Of a stretch of 64,000 nucleotides of DNA, positions 8,460 through 17,040 are shown piece by piece (within the stretch, counting starts at the first letter, position 1; every line of letters begins with the position of its first letter). A program made the translations under genes and the position numbers. The notes below the pieces were generated by a model. It was not told the DNA's origin. It saw only the letters and a program-made list of their open reading frames with translations, and made no database searches. The DNA is from Candidatus Obscuribacterales bacterium (lineage in GTDB: Bacteria; Cyanobacteriota; Vampirovibrionia; Obscuribacterales; Obscuribacteraceae). The stretch is taken from NCBI GenBank assembly GCA_021732085.1, contig JAKFVQ010000020.1:124001-188000 (forward strand). The letters run 5' to 3'.

Positions 8460-9482
8460 ATGCTAAGACGAACTGCAGTCGCTTCGCTTTTACTCTTTGC
8501 GTTGTTGAGCTGCTTCTGTGTTTGTTATTCTGAGCCGCTCTCTGTTAATTCAACGCTAGTGATCAGAAAATATTGCGGTGGTATGGGATGTGGTGAGTTC
8601 GAGCAAGTTCGAACGTTTCGACGTAGGGGTGAGCATTACATTGGAAAAAATAGTTTAGAGAGTGTAAAGCAGACCTTCGTTTTTGACACGCACCTTATGG
8701 ACTCCAGGGGGCTATCAATTTCCAGCTCTGATGTAAGTAATTTTATTGAGCTAGCCCTTCAGAGCAAATCGAGCAATCTTTCTGCCGAGGATTACGGACT
8801 TGATTTAAACTCTTGTTCCAACGTATTGCAGGAGCATATTCACAATCGAAACTCTCGTGATGCCCAATTAGCCAAGCACTATGGTTTTCTTCCTGACGAA
8901 TTTGATCTGAATGCAGCTCTGAAATCATTCATTCAAGGTACTCGTAGGCAACCTCCCCTCATGGAACCATTTACCAGTTACACCGTAGAACTACATGGAA
9001 GTGAATTCTTTAGAGCTGTTGTAAGGAAGGGGCAGCCTTGGTTCATCGCGAACAAAGGAGCGAAATGGCAGGCTTATAATGCAAGTTTGTCAGAGGCTGC
9101 AGCAAAGCTTTTCCCTGAAGAACGAGATAAGACAGACATACGGACTTCTCAATCAAGTTTGACAATGAGTCAGGATTTCTATGACGAATTGCTGAATGTG
9201 ATGGTTCAAAGGAAGCTTCGAGCAAGCTTTGAACCGCCAAAACCGTATCAGGTAGCCTTTACTGCTTTTCCTGAGAGCTCGATGATCGGCTTTAAAAACT
9301 TCGTATGGACCTATATAAAAAAGGATGTCGAAAACCCCGCCGTTGATCTTGTGTTGTGGAAGACGTTCTACTATGACGGCGTATTGAAGCCGGACTGGGC
9401 AGAATTTCAAGCTTCAGCGGAGGCTGCCGAGCGGTGTGCTGGTGGCGTCCGATGGTTTAAGGAATGGAGACCTATCTCCTGA
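8460..9482 (+). CDS. Secreted protein of unknown function, likely N-terminal part of a frame-broken gene
   Basis: A 340-residue product with a clear signal peptide (MLRRTAVASLLLFALLSCFCVCYS); the Cys residues might also allow lipoprotein processing. The mature part has a CGGMGCGEFEQVRTFRRRGEHYIG stretch, then mixed alpha/beta sequence with no recognised domain. The open frame at 9436-9837 overlaps the end of this one by 47 bp in the +1 frame and has no clear ribosome site. The join reads smoothly if a single-base indel lies near 9432, which would make one protein of about 460 residues. It starts 19 bp after the hydrolase stop and may be co-transcribed with it. Confidence 0.6.
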   Translation: MLRRTAVASLLLFALLSCFCVCYSEPLSVNSTLVIRKYCGGMGCGEFEQVRTFRRRGEHYIGKNSLESVKQTFVFDTHLMDSRGLSISSSDVSNFIELALQSKSSNLSAEDYGLDLNSCSNVLQEHIHNRNSRDAQLAKHYGFLPDEFDLNAALKSFIQGTRRQPPLMEPFTSYTVELHGSEFFRAVVRKGQPWFIANKGAKWQAYNASLSEAAAKLFPEERDKTDIRTSQSSLTMSQDFYDELLNVMVQRKLRASFEPPKPYQVAFTAFPESSMIGFKNFVWTYIKKDVENPAVDLVLWKTFYYDGVLKPDWAEFQASAEAAERCAGGVRWFKEWRPIS

Positions 9483-9837
9483 TCACAAGGTGGTTGCCAA
9501 TCCGTTCTTCGATTTTGCAAGGTCGCGTCGCGAATATCGGTGGCGTGAAGCTTGGCCTCGCACAATGGTCTCTGAATTCTGGGAAAAGAAGAAACTTCCC
9601 GGTAGGCCTGATCAATATTTCGTATTGCTGATCAACGATGAACAGGCCGCTGTGGTGATGACGAATGAGTTAAGTTCAAAGGTACTTTTCTTTGTGTGTT
9701 CGAGATCAAGTAAAGCTCGCGGATTGTTAGACCTTACTGATTTTCAATTTGCACATTGGTTCTTTGCTGATAAGAACGAAATGCCTCACCAGATTCGGAA
9801 TTTGGATCATGTTTTCAGAAGGAAAAAACAAAAGTAG
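9436..9837 (+). CDS. Probable C-terminal part of the preceding secreted protein (shifted frame)
   Basis: A GTG-initiated frame of up to 133 residues in the +1 frame relative to 8460-9482. It contains well-ordered sequence (FFDFARSRREYRWREAWPRTM, QYFVLLINDEQAAVVMTNE, FFVCSRSSKARGLLDL) that does not look like a non-coding shadow, and ends in a basic tail (RRKKQK). Without an obvious Shine-Dalgarno, it is better explained as the downstream part of a frame-broken gene than as an independent gene. No family recognised. Confidence 0.5.
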   Translation: MLVASDGLRNGDLSPDHKVVANPFFDFARSRREYRWREAWPRTMVSEFWEKKKLPGRPDQYFVLLINDEQAAVVMTNELSSKVLFFVCSRSSKARGLLDLTDFQFAHWFFADKNEMPHQIRNLDHVFRRKKQK

Positions 9838-9843
9838 CAATTC

Positions 9844-11382
9844 CTACTTCCGAGCGGAATTCTTGTCGTAGTCGAATTTCCAGCGGATGTCTTGCGCTTT
9901 TGCTTTTTCGCCGGCTCCTTCAAGAGCTGCGATATAGTCTTGGTAGCTCTCCGTGACGGAAGGGGCGAACTGCCTGCCTCGCTGCACTTCCTTGTGGAAG
10001 TACTCCGTGGATTCTTCAAGATAAGGAATTGCTTCGCGATACTGCTTTGCAAAAAGGAAGCACTTTCCGATGTGTGCTACGTTCTCGTAGATTATCCATT
10101 CGACGATTTGCAGATTGTAGTGAAGCTGCTTTCTCTCGGATTCGCTCGTGGCGGCATTCATTTTCTCTTCAATCGATTTGGCTTCCTTCTTCAAAATATC
10201 AGTAGAGGATGTGAGCTTCACTGCTGACTTCATATATTGCTTTTGATTGAAGAGAAGGAATGATGCGCCCATGTCTTCGTTTACAGCTTCCTTGGCGAAT
10301 TGTGATATTGGCAGCGAATCAGCAAATCCACCTCCACCACCTCCACTTATTGTTTCAACAGATTTGTTGACGGAGGAAGAAAAGAAAGTAAAACAAAGAA
10401 TGATAAAGAGCGTCGCATTAAGTAGCCAAAAAAGTTTGCTCTTAAACAAGGATGGCTTTTGTTTCGGACGCGTCGGAGCTTTGAGTTTCTCGCCCTTCTG
10501 GACGGCTTCGAGAGCCTGCAATAGGTCATCTGCAGTTTGATATCGATCAGCTGCATCTTTTTGCAAACATGTACTAACTATCAGCTCGAGTCCATCTGGC
10601 AGTTTATTTGGGCTCGCCGTGCTTAGTTTGGGTGGCTCGCTGTTCATATGCTTCATGGCTGTTTGCATTGCGTTGTCGCCCACGAACGGAGGCGCACCGG
10701 TTATGCATTCAAAGATTACGCAACCGAGTGAATAGAGATCTGTTCGCGCATCGGTCGGCAAACCAATGGCTTGTTCGGGCGCGATGTAGAATGGGCTTCC
10801 ATAAACTTCGCCGGTTTGGGTAATTTTCTGCCCGGTCGGATCCTCAATCTTCGCCAATCCAAAATCGACAATGACGGCTTTGTCTTCACCAATATCGTTA
10901 TTGGTACGCACAATTATGTTCGACGGCTTGATGTCGCGATGCACTACGCCAAGTTTGTGAGCGTGCTGGAGCCCTTTTGTAATTTCGATTGCTATGGCGA
11001 TGGTGCGAGCATGATCCCTGGTTTCGCCACGTTCGATGAGCGTGCTGAGCGGGCGACCTTCGCAGTAATCCATAATTGCGTAAGGAATGCCTTCGTCATC
11101 GATCCCGAAATCGCGAACGGATACAAGATTCTCGTGCTTCAACCGGCTGGCGGCTTTTGCTTCATTGACGAATCTTCTGATGGCATTGTCGTCGGTAGTT
11201 TTTGTTTCGGCAATGCGCTTAATAGCAACAAGCTGCCCCAAAAGTCTATGCCTCGCCTTGACGACAGAACCCATGCCGCCTGCGCCAATAGGGCCAAGTA
11301 TTTCATAGCTCTCCTCGATCTTGGTTTCTTTCTTGAGCTCTGTCAGCTCGGCGTCTGATTGGGTAAGATGGTTTTCGCTCAT
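9844..11382 (-). CDS. Membrane-anchored eukaryotic-type Ser/Thr protein kinase with C-terminal helical repeats
   Basis: A full Hanks-type kinase domain occupies residues 25-290: Gly-rich loop GAGGMGSV, VAIK lysine (about 55), catalytic loop VVHRDIKPSN, DFG (173-175), activation segment GSPFYIAPEQ and DLYSLGCVIFE. A juxtamembrane Lys/Pro linker leads to one membrane helix (LFWLLNATLFIILCFTF). The outer part of about 170 residues has a Gly run and helices resembling TPRs (LFAKQYREAIPYLEESTEYFHKE). All catalytic residues are present, so it should phosphorylate Ser/Thr on partner proteins. I take the ATG at 11382 (MSENHLTQ); the frame extends to 11412. A cluster of GATCTC/GAGATC motifs lies upstream (11465-11560). 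Confidence 0.88.
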   Translation of the reverse strand: MSENHLTQSDAELTELKKETKIEESYEILGPIGAGGMGSVVKARHRLLGQLVAIKRIAETKTTDDNAIRRFVNEAKAASRLKHENLVSVRDFGIDDEGIPYAIMDYCEGRPLSTLIERGETRDHARTIAIAIEITKGLQHAHKLGVVHRDIKPSNIIVRTNNDIGEDKAVIVDFGLAKIEDPTGQKITQTGEVYGSPFYIAPEQAIGLPTDARTDLYSLGCVIFECITGAPPFVGDNAMQTAMKHMNSEPPKLSTASPNKLPDGLELIVSTCLQKDAADRYQTADDLLQALEAVQKGEKLKAPTRPKQKPSLFKSKLFWLLNATLFIILCFTFFSSSVNKSVETISGGGGGGFADSLPISQFAKEAVNEDMGASFLLFNQKQYMKSAVKLTSSTDILKKEAKSIEEKMNAATSESERKQLHYNLQIVEWIIYENVAHIGKCFLFAKQYREAIPYLEESTEYFHKEVQRGRQFAPSVTESYQDYIAALEGAGEKAKAQDIRWKFDYDKNSARK

Positions 11383-11464
11383 GGCTCTATTCTTTAAACC
11401 CGACTGAGCCATTTTAGCAAATATGGAATTGCCAGACTTTGGAAGCCGCCCTTATGCGGTGATC

Positions 11465-11560
11465 ATATCTGAGATCAATTCTCGGGGGTGATCTCAGATA
11501 TGGGTTCAGAATTCGCAATTTTTGATCTCTCATTAGAGATCTGAGCATGGTTTTGATCTC
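11465..11560 (-). promoter_or_regulatory. Cluster of GAGATC/GATCTC dyads upstream of the kinase gene
   Basis: Five copies of GAGATC or its complement occur within about 90 bp (11471, 11490, 11524, 11536, 11555). Two pairs form dyads: a 13-bp perfect inverted repeat (11465-11477 and 11489-11501, arm ATATCTGAGATCA, 11-base spacer) and a 7-bp one (11524-11530 and 11535-11541). The position 80-180 bp before the kinase start suggests an operator cluster. The binding protein is unknown; extracted RNA hairpins are the alternative. Confidence 0.45.
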
Positions 11561-11879
11561 TCTTACGCAGCCTGTCTCTTTGGTGCGTTTTCGAATACCA
11601 TGAATGAGTATCAGCTCGACTCGTACGCATGGGCACCGCTTGCCGGTTAACCCTGTGCAATTTTGATTGCAGAAGCTGGTGACGCTAAGTGTGGCTAGCC
11701 GTTTTCACCTCGGTTCCTAAATGAAAGGAGCACCGCCGGCAGTGGCGATGCTCCTTTCGGTGATCCAGGTCAATCGTGCAGGAAGGAAAGCTTGAGGTCT
11801 AATGCAAGACTAATCTGAATCGCCAGTCCGTGGCAGCAGGTGACCATCCCCGCAGTTCAACAGCCGCCTGCTGCTAGCC
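11561..11879. other. Intergenic stretch with two hairpins downstream of the VIT/VWA gene
   Basis: No gene seen. A hairpin at 11723-11758 has 10-bp arms (GAAAGGAGCA / TGCTCCTTTC) with further pairing inside. Another, about 11837-11875, pairs GCAGCAGG with CCTGCTGC directly after the VIT/VWA stop. Both would lie in the 3' part of that minus-strand transcript and may end it, but neither is followed by a clear U-run. Confidence 0.45.
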
Positions 11880-14800
11880 TTAGACCGCAGAGTCCCAGAA
11901 CGATGCTTCCTTTCCACTCAAGACCGTATCGAGTTCTGCTTTCACAGAGTCAAATGCAGCTTGTTTGGTGTTCCAGAACTCAGCGAGATCTTCATGCGTC
12001 ACGGACTTGTCTTTCAGAGAGCCAACCAATTCTATTGCTGTCGATCGAAGGAATCGCTGTAATTCGGGACATTCCATGCCGAAGTTCATTGGCGCGATTG
12101 CTTGCAATAGTTTGACTCTTGCTGATTCTAATTTAGATTCGTTCGGCCTCCTTTGCTGGGCGACTTCTTTGTAGGCGTTTTCGAAGAGTGAGAGGAATTC
12201 CGTCAGAAGCTTTCTAATGGATTCGATTTCTCTGCTGTATTTGCTCGTGCCTTCTGCTTCGCGTTTTCCTGTGATGGATTCTGCAAATTCCTCGATCTTT
12301 CCGAAGATTGCACTTAAGCCTGTCTTCGGCGGAGTCGGTGGCGACGGTGGCGGCGCTGATAGGTTCGGATGGGGAGTCGAATTTTGCCCCCAACCGAGAG
12401 CCATTCGTCTGTCGATTTCCGCTTGTACCTCCTCTTCGGTAATGTTGTTTACCTTCATTGGAGTTTCGCAAATCTCACGCCATGGTGCACCATTCAATGC
12501 CTGCCTGACTATGACCTCAAATACCTGTTGTCTGACACCCATTCCGTAGCTACCCGATTGGGATGAGAAGCCGTAGCTGCCTCCAGATGCTGGCGTTGTT
12601 GCTCTCGATGCCTTTCGTTCTTTTGGTGGCTGTGGCGGAGGTGGTGACTGTGCCGCATTGGAAGTAGGCTGCGGCGAAGGCGAAGCTTGTTGAGCGGGAG
12701 CAGGCACAGCCGCCGGCGCTGGTGGCGCAGATGGTGCCGCTGGCGGCTGGTTGACTAAGTCGGATGTTTCCATCGTACCCACATCACCCCAGGCGCCGTC
12801 TGATTCCGCCGCGGCTGCCTTCCATTGTCCCGTAGAAATCTGTTCAGACTCCACGCTCCAACTGTCTTGCGAAACGGCTGCTGCCTGGTCGTTTGATGCT
12901 ACATCGGCGAACCAGTCACTTTCTTGAGGACTCGCTCCCCAGGCGTCACCGCTGGTGGGACCTTGTGCTGGTGCTCCCCATCCGCCAACATCCCAGTCTT
13001 TGTCACCGCCGGCGCGGTTGAATAGCAGTCCACCGGCTGGCGCTCCCCATCCGCTGGCATCAGCCTCGTCTCTTGAACTGGAATCCTTTCGCTCTTGTTC
13101 TTTTGCTACTTGCTGGCGAATTGATTCTGACAGTGATTGATCGCTTTTTGCTGCCGGTGCCGCTGGTGGCGGGGCGCCCGGAGCCTTGCGTGCGATTGAG
13201 TCGGCGTCCTGTGGAATTGGTGCCTTCGACAGAGATCGAAGGCGTGTATCTGTTGCTAGCAGCTCATCATGCAGCTCGGCCTTCTTGGAAGTAATCGATG
13301 GTGCTGCGGCACCATAGGCTGAGTCAGCCATGGTGAGTAACTTTGCTCTGCGTGGAGAAGCTGCCAGTCCGGCGACCTGAGCATCGGCTCCCATTTCCCA
13401 TGATTCGGGCATTTCAACGGCTTGCACTACCTTGTGCAGATCGCCGGTCTTGTTGACGATTTCTGTTTCATCAACCACAACGAATGCTGTGAATTTTGTC
13501 AGCAGTTGATGATGCACGGCTAGATCGACAATCTGTTTCTTGATCTGTGCTTTGTTGTAATTGTTGATTCTATATTCGTCTTCAAGATCAACAATGTGCG
13601 CCTTAGCCCAGAGTTGTGAAATGGCAGGAAGTTCCACTTTCTGCGCTTTTACTTTTTCTTCGAATGCTTTGCCGTCGGCGTATCGGCCTCTGACAATAAT
13701 TTTTCCTTTTGCAGGTCCGCTTAGCTTGAGAAACGCGAGCGATGCTCTGCCCTGGAAAATATCCGGGATTCGAGAAGGTGAGAGGGAGGCTCTGTCGATG
13801 GTGAGATCTAAATCCTCCAGTTGTAGGTCCGATACAACCGGAGCACCTATTTCTCTTGCCACCGAAGCAAGAGCCTCCTCTAGTTGAATCCCGGGTTCAA
13901 CAAAGGTTGCGGTTCCACCGCCGAGGTTAGCCAGGCGTTTGAGCAGGCCGGAGTTTACCGATGTGTCAATTCCTACTACAAACAGCCTGGCGTCCCCTAT
14001 GCTTCGTTGGATACGCTGCAGAATTGCAGATTCGTTTCCAACCTCCCCGTCAGTTAAAATCACAAGTGTCGGCATTCGCCCTTCGGCATCATGCCTTCTC
14101 TTTAACGCATCAAAAGATTGTTCAAGTGCATGATTGAGTTCTGTGCCACCGCTGGCTTGCACTCCACGCAGGAAGTTCTCGCCTTTTTCAATACCGGCAA
14201 GATCGGCATTAGTGAAGTAGGTCCCGCGCATTCCGGGCATCCATTGGACGCTGTTTTCGAAGGCCGCGATCGCAAAGCGATCGTTTGGTCCAAGTGTATT
14301 CAGCAGAATATTGCAAGCTCGAACTGCCGATGTCATTTTGATCCCTTGCATTGAACCTGAGCGATCAAGAACGAAAACCACATCTCTTGCGGCGCCCAAG
14401 AAGCCGGCGCGGCGGGGAGGAAGTATCGAAAGTAAGCCGTAAGTTTCGCCATCAGGAGCGGTATAAGTCATCAAAGTCGACTTGACAGTTTTGCTTGTGG
14501 TTGTCCATCGCAACACAAAGTCGCGGTTGAGACGTTCATTGCTTTTAGCCAGACCGACAGTAATCCCGTCACGCGAGAGCCCGGCTTTTGTAGCATGTTG
14601 CGAGCATGCCATGTCGTTAATCTCTCCATCTTCGTCAGGAAGAATTTCGACTTGCAGTTTCAACGCAGTTTCCGGATCCACACCTTTTGCCAGACGCGGT
14701 GGTGTTATTCGCGATGCGTCTGGAACTTCATCGGTATCATGCTCGACGCCGTCGCCGACTTGATCTCTGTTCACTGCCTTTCCAGGTATATAGCGCGGTG

Positions 14801-15302
14801 CAACAACCAGAGGTAGTCGCAATTCGGTTTTTCCATCTTCAAAAAATGGAAGCCGCTCAGAGTAGGTAATTTCAATTGTTACTTCTTCGCCTGGTGGCAA
14901 ATTTCCAACTTGAACAGTGAACACATCATCGCGCTCCTGTTCCAACAGAGCCGCTCTTTTTCCTTCAGCAACGGCCTGCTGATACTGTTGGCGTGCTTCG
15001 GCGCGCTCTTGAACGACTCCTTTGATCTTGCGATCGCCAACGTGCATTGTGAAATTCGAGACAGCTGAGCCCGCCGCCAGAGGGAAGATGTATACCGCTT
15101 CGAGGTGCTCATTGTGGCTATTCCGGAATACTTGTTTGATGGTTACTTCTGCAACGCGATCCACCACTTTTGCGCGTATGTCGACGCCTTGTAGTGGAAG
15201 CTGTAATTTCTGCCCGCCCTTTTGTAAAAGCAAGCTTCCCAACTGCCGCTCCAGACTGCCTTCCGGCAAGTCCAGCATGGGTAGCGTGATACTAGTGGTC
15301 AT
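11880..15302 (-). CDS. VIT and von Willebrand factor A domain protein
   Basis: A 1140-residue protein. An N-terminal VIT (vault/inter-alpha-trypsin) domain at about 10-150 is followed by a VWA domain at about 305-480 with a complete metal-ion-dependent adhesion site (VLDRSGSMQG, then conserved Thr and Asp in VILTDGEVG). A VIT-associated beta-region comes next. The region 690-950 is low-complexity, rich in Trp-Gly (SGWGAP, GGWGAP, DAWGAS, GAWGDV) and Ala/Pro. The C-terminus is a helical segment (about 960-1140). No signal peptide is seen, so export is doubtful. The ATG at 15302 is preceded by GGAGGAG at good spacing, against a longer frame to 15380. It overlaps the end of the MerR gene by 11 bp, hence co-expression. 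Confidence 0.85.
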   Translation of the reverse strand: MTTSITLPMLDLPEGSLERQLGSLLLQKGGQKLQLPLQGVDIRAKVVDRVAEVTIKQVFRNSHNEHLEAVYIFPLAAGSAVSNFTMHVGDRKIKGVVQERAEARQQYQQAVAEGKRAALLEQERDDVFTVQVGNLPPGEEVTIEITYSERLPFFEDGKTELRLPLVVAPRYIPGKAVNRDQVGDGVEHDTDEVPDASRITPPRLAKGVDPETALKLQVEILPDEDGEINDMACSQHATKAGLSRDGITVGLAKSNERLNRDFVLRWTTTSKTVKSTLMTYTAPDGETYGLLSILPPRRAGFLGAARDVVFVLDRSGSMQGIKMTSAVRACNILLNTLGPNDRFAIAAFENSVQWMPGMRGTYFTNADLAGIEKGENFLRGVQASGGTELNHALEQSFDALKRRHDAEGRMPTLVILTDGEVGNESAILQRIQRSIGDARLFVVGIDTSVNSGLLKRLANLGGGTATFVEPGIQLEEALASVAREIGAPVVSDLQLEDLDLTIDRASLSPSRIPDIFQGRASLAFLKLSGPAKGKIIVRGRYADGKAFEEKVKAQKVELPAISQLWAKAHIVDLEDEYRINNYNKAQIKKQIVDLAVHHQLLTKFTAFVVVDETEIVNKTGDLHKVVQAVEMPESWEMGADAQVAGLAASPRRAKLLTMADSAYGAAAPSITSKKAELHDELLATDTRLRSLSKAPIPQDADSIARKAPGAPPPAAPAAKSDQSLSESIRQQVAKEQERKDSSSRDEADASGWGAPAGGLLFNRAGGDKDWDVGGWGAPAQGPTSGDAWGASPQESDWFADVASNDQAAAVSQDSWSVESEQISTGQWKAAAAESDGAWGDVGTMETSDLVNQPPAAPSAPPAPAAVPAPAQQASPSPQPTSNAAQSPPPPQPPKERKASRATTPASGGSYGFSSQSGSYGMGVRQQVFEVIVRQALNGAPWREICETPMKVNNITEEEVQAEIDRRMALGWGQNSTPHPNLSAPPPSPPTPPKTGLSAIFGKIEEFAESITGKREAEGTSKYSREIESIRKLLTEFLSLFENAYKEVAQQRRPNESKLESARVKLLQAIAPMNFGMECPELQRFLRSTAIELVGSLKDKSVTHEDLAEFWNTKQAAFDSVKAELDTVLSGKEASFWDSAV

Positions 15303-15837
15303 TGGGCTCTCCTCCGTTGGATTTCTTTGATCTGGGCAGAAGTGCTTCAAGAACTGCTCCGATCTTTTGCATGGTTGCACTCTTGTCCTGATGAGGTGGC
15401 GTCCACCCGTCCTGGATCATCAGTTTCACACCTGGCTCTATCACTATTTCGTGCCAGGTTGTCGTTCGTACCGGTTCTATTGTTTCTGTTTTTTGTTCTT
15501 TCCAAAATTCCGCCAGGCTGGCAAGAATAGCTTCGAGTTCTCCGTCTGTGCGCCCGTAAAGGCGAGTTTGAATTTCTGACAGAGGGAGATTGATTGCTTG
15601 TAATGCCTTTATAGCGAGAATCTGCAAAACGTGCCGCCTGCCGTAGCGAGCTTGCCGCCCGTCGATGCGCGGTCTGTCGATCAGCCCCAGTGTTGTGTAA
15701 TACCTGATGGTTCTTGCATCAGGAACAGCTGAGACTCTGTTGTCTTGTTGGGCTCCGAGCAGGGCGTAACGATTTAGTAGTTGTTCGACTTGTACGGACA
15801 ACTCATCGAGAGTTAGCACTGGCTCTTCGGTCTTCAT
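15292..15837 (-). CDS. MerR-family transcriptional regulator
   Basis: A 181-residue product from ATG 15837 (MKTEEPVLTLDELSVQVEQLL). The winged-helix signature is VPDARTIRYYTTLGLIDRPR with GRQARYGRRHVLQILAIKALQ; helix-rich sequence continues (LPLSEIQTRLYGRTDGELEAIL). The first HTH helix is unusual: the segment before DARTIRYY is longer than in ordinary MerR proteins. No Cys cluster suggests a metal sensor, so the ligand is unknown. Its stop overlaps the start of the VIT/VWA gene. A -35/-10 pair lies so close to the ATG that the message would be nearly leaderless, and an ACAGTA dyad covers the -10, pointing to autoregulation. Confidence 0.82.
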   Translation of the reverse strand: MKTEEPVLTLDELSVQVEQLLNRYALLGAQQDNRVSAVPDARTIRYYTTLGLIDRPRIDGRQARYGRRHVLQILAIKALQAINLPLSEIQTRLYGRTDGELEAILASLAEFWKEQKTETIEPVRTTTWHEIVIEPGVKLMIQDGWTPPHQDKSATMQKIGAVLEALLPRSKKSNGGEPNDH

Positions 15838-15838
15838 G

Positions 15839-15872
15839 ACAGTATTATTGCAAATTACTGTAATGCTGTCAA
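15839..15872 (-). promoter_or_regulatory. Promoter and ACAGTA dyad of the MerR-VIT/VWA operon
   Basis: On the minus strand TTGACA (15867-15872), 17 bp spacer, AATAAT (15844-15849). The dyad ACAGTA-N11-TACTGT (15839-15861) overlaps the -10 element. The transcript should start about at the ATG at 15837, giving a leaderless message. The same half-sites occur with a 7-bp spacer at 15952-15980. Confidence 0.6.
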
Positions 15873-15951
15873 GGTTGTCGAGGGATTGTCCTGAAAGCGC
15901 TCTAGATAACGTGCTGGCGAGGTTCTGGGCTTTCCGGGTGTTCGAAAATTG

Positions 15952-15980
15952 TCGTGACAGTAAAAAGATTACTGTCACGA
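15952..15980 (-). promoter_or_regulatory. Perfect 11-bp inverted repeat, operator or terminator
   Basis: TCGTGACAGTA (15952-15962) and TACTGTCACGA (15970-15980) around AAAAGAT. On the minus strand it lies 60 bp after the receiver-protein stop and is followed by CAATTTTCG, so it could terminate that transcript. The inner ACAGTA/TACTGT half-sites match those of the MerR promoter dyad, so it may instead be a second operator. Confidence 0.5.
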
Positions 15981-16040
15981 TTCTGATTGAAGACTACAGA
16001 GGGTAACCAGGCAGCCTCAAAAGAAGTGCTGCATTCTAAT

Positions 16041-16745
16041 TTAAGGATTCTCTTCTCGTTTTTTGGCGGCTTCTTCTTCTCGTTCGGCAATTTCAAATTC
16101 TTTGACCGCATGACGCAGCTCTCGAAGTGTTTGTTTTCTTTCGCCTTGTGTCGCTTTGTCTTCGTCCTCGATGGCTTTGTCCGAGACCCGGTCTTTCAGG
16201 TTTCTAGACTCGTCTATCTGCTCTTGTTGTGCAATGTTGCCAATGTTCACATCGCAGAGCGTCAATAATAACGCTGCCAAATTCCGCCGCAGCTCAACAA
16301 GCTCTTCTTCAACATCGTCGGACCATTCCTCAGTTTCGATTTTCACTCTCAGACGGTGAATGTCCTCGCGCTGTTTGTGCAGGTCAGTTCGCATCTTGCT
16401 CGTCGCCTTCCGGGCTTTACCTAAGAGCGCCCGTTCAATCACGCGTGATAGGTCCGTCTTTAAGTTTGGTTTGTCCTCGTGGTCGTGCACATCGAGAAAC
16501 ATCCAGGCGCCCAGCGCACTGGTTGTAAATTCCAAGCTATGCTTAATCGGTGCATGCAATTGGGCCGCTTGCTGAGCAATGCAGATAACCGGCTTTTCGG
16601 CATTCTTCGAAAATGTTCTGACTAGCTGAATCGCCTCAAACATCCTCGATTCATCGAAATGCAGATCGATGATAAAGAGGTCGAACGATTGGTTCTTTAG
16701 CGCAGCGGCGGCCTCACTCATTGTTCTGACAATTAACCAGTTCAT
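16041..16745 (-). CDS. Response-regulator receiver fragment with a long coiled-coil tail (5' end frame-broken)
   Basis: The first 130 residues match the later two-thirds of a CheY-like receiver: the Asp strand DLFIIDLHFDE, then KPVICIAQQAA in place of the usual LTA(A/R). From about 130 on the protein is a highly charged helix (KMRTDLHKQREDIHRLRVK, then ELRHAVKEFEIAEREEEAAKK) likely to be coiled coil. The missing first strand and acidic pair are encoded just upstream in another frame (16714-16815, MSRIFVADNQQKDSFIQKLL). A single-base shift near 16745 would restore one protein of about 258 residues. It is probably a single-domain response regulator of unknown output, broken or misassembled. Confidence 0.6.
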   Translation of the reverse strand: MNWLIVRTMSEAAAALKNQSFDLFIIDLHFDESRMFEAIQLVRTFSKNAEKPVICIAQQAAQLHAPIKHSLEFTTSALGAWMFLDVHDHEDKPNLKTDLSRVIERALLGKARKATSKMRTDLHKQREDIHRLRVKIETEEWSDDVEEELVELRRNLAALLLTLCDVNIGNIAQQEQIDESRNLKDRVSDKAIEDEDKATQGERKQTLRELRHAVKEFEIAEREEEAAKKREENP

Positions 16746-16815
16746 GTTTAGGTTTGAGCAGTTTCTGAATGAAGGAGTCTTTTTGTTGATTGTCAGCTAC
16801 GAAGATTCGGGACAT
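16714..16815 (-). pseudogene. N-terminal receiver fragment in shifted frame
   Basis: From ATG 16815, 33 codons read MSRIFVADNQQKDSFIQKLL, which is the beta-1/alpha-1 start of a CheY-like receiver (VADN in place of VEDD). The frame then runs to a stop at 16714, while the receiver continues in the adjacent frame from about 16745. Confidence 0.55.
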
Positions 16816-16999
16816 GGCATCTGGGATTGATTCGGTTTAGTGGTTCTGGGTAGCCCTCAAGCGCGCTTTGCCTGATTTTGGGGCAGAAATGCTCATTCGA
16901 TGCGACGATAATAGTCAAGCGTTTCGAGGCTTCATCAATTTTATCGCGGTCTGCGAGGGCGTAACTCAGGCGTGCGACAATGTGTTTGTAATTGATCAT
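16793..16999 (-). CDS. Possible small protein upstream of the receiver gene
   Basis: A 68-residue frame (MINYKHIVARLSYALADRDKID) running into the start of the receiver frame. It is helical in its first half. There is no Shine-Dalgarno before the ATG, which follows a TATATATA stretch, and no family is recognised. It may be chance. Confidence 0.25.
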   Translation of the reverse strand: MINYKHIVARLSYALADRDKIDEASKRLTIIVASNEHFCPKIRQSALEGYPEPLNRINPRCHVPNLRS

Positions 17000-17040
17000 A
17001 TATATAGATGGTGCAATGGCTGCTTCAGAACACAGAACGC

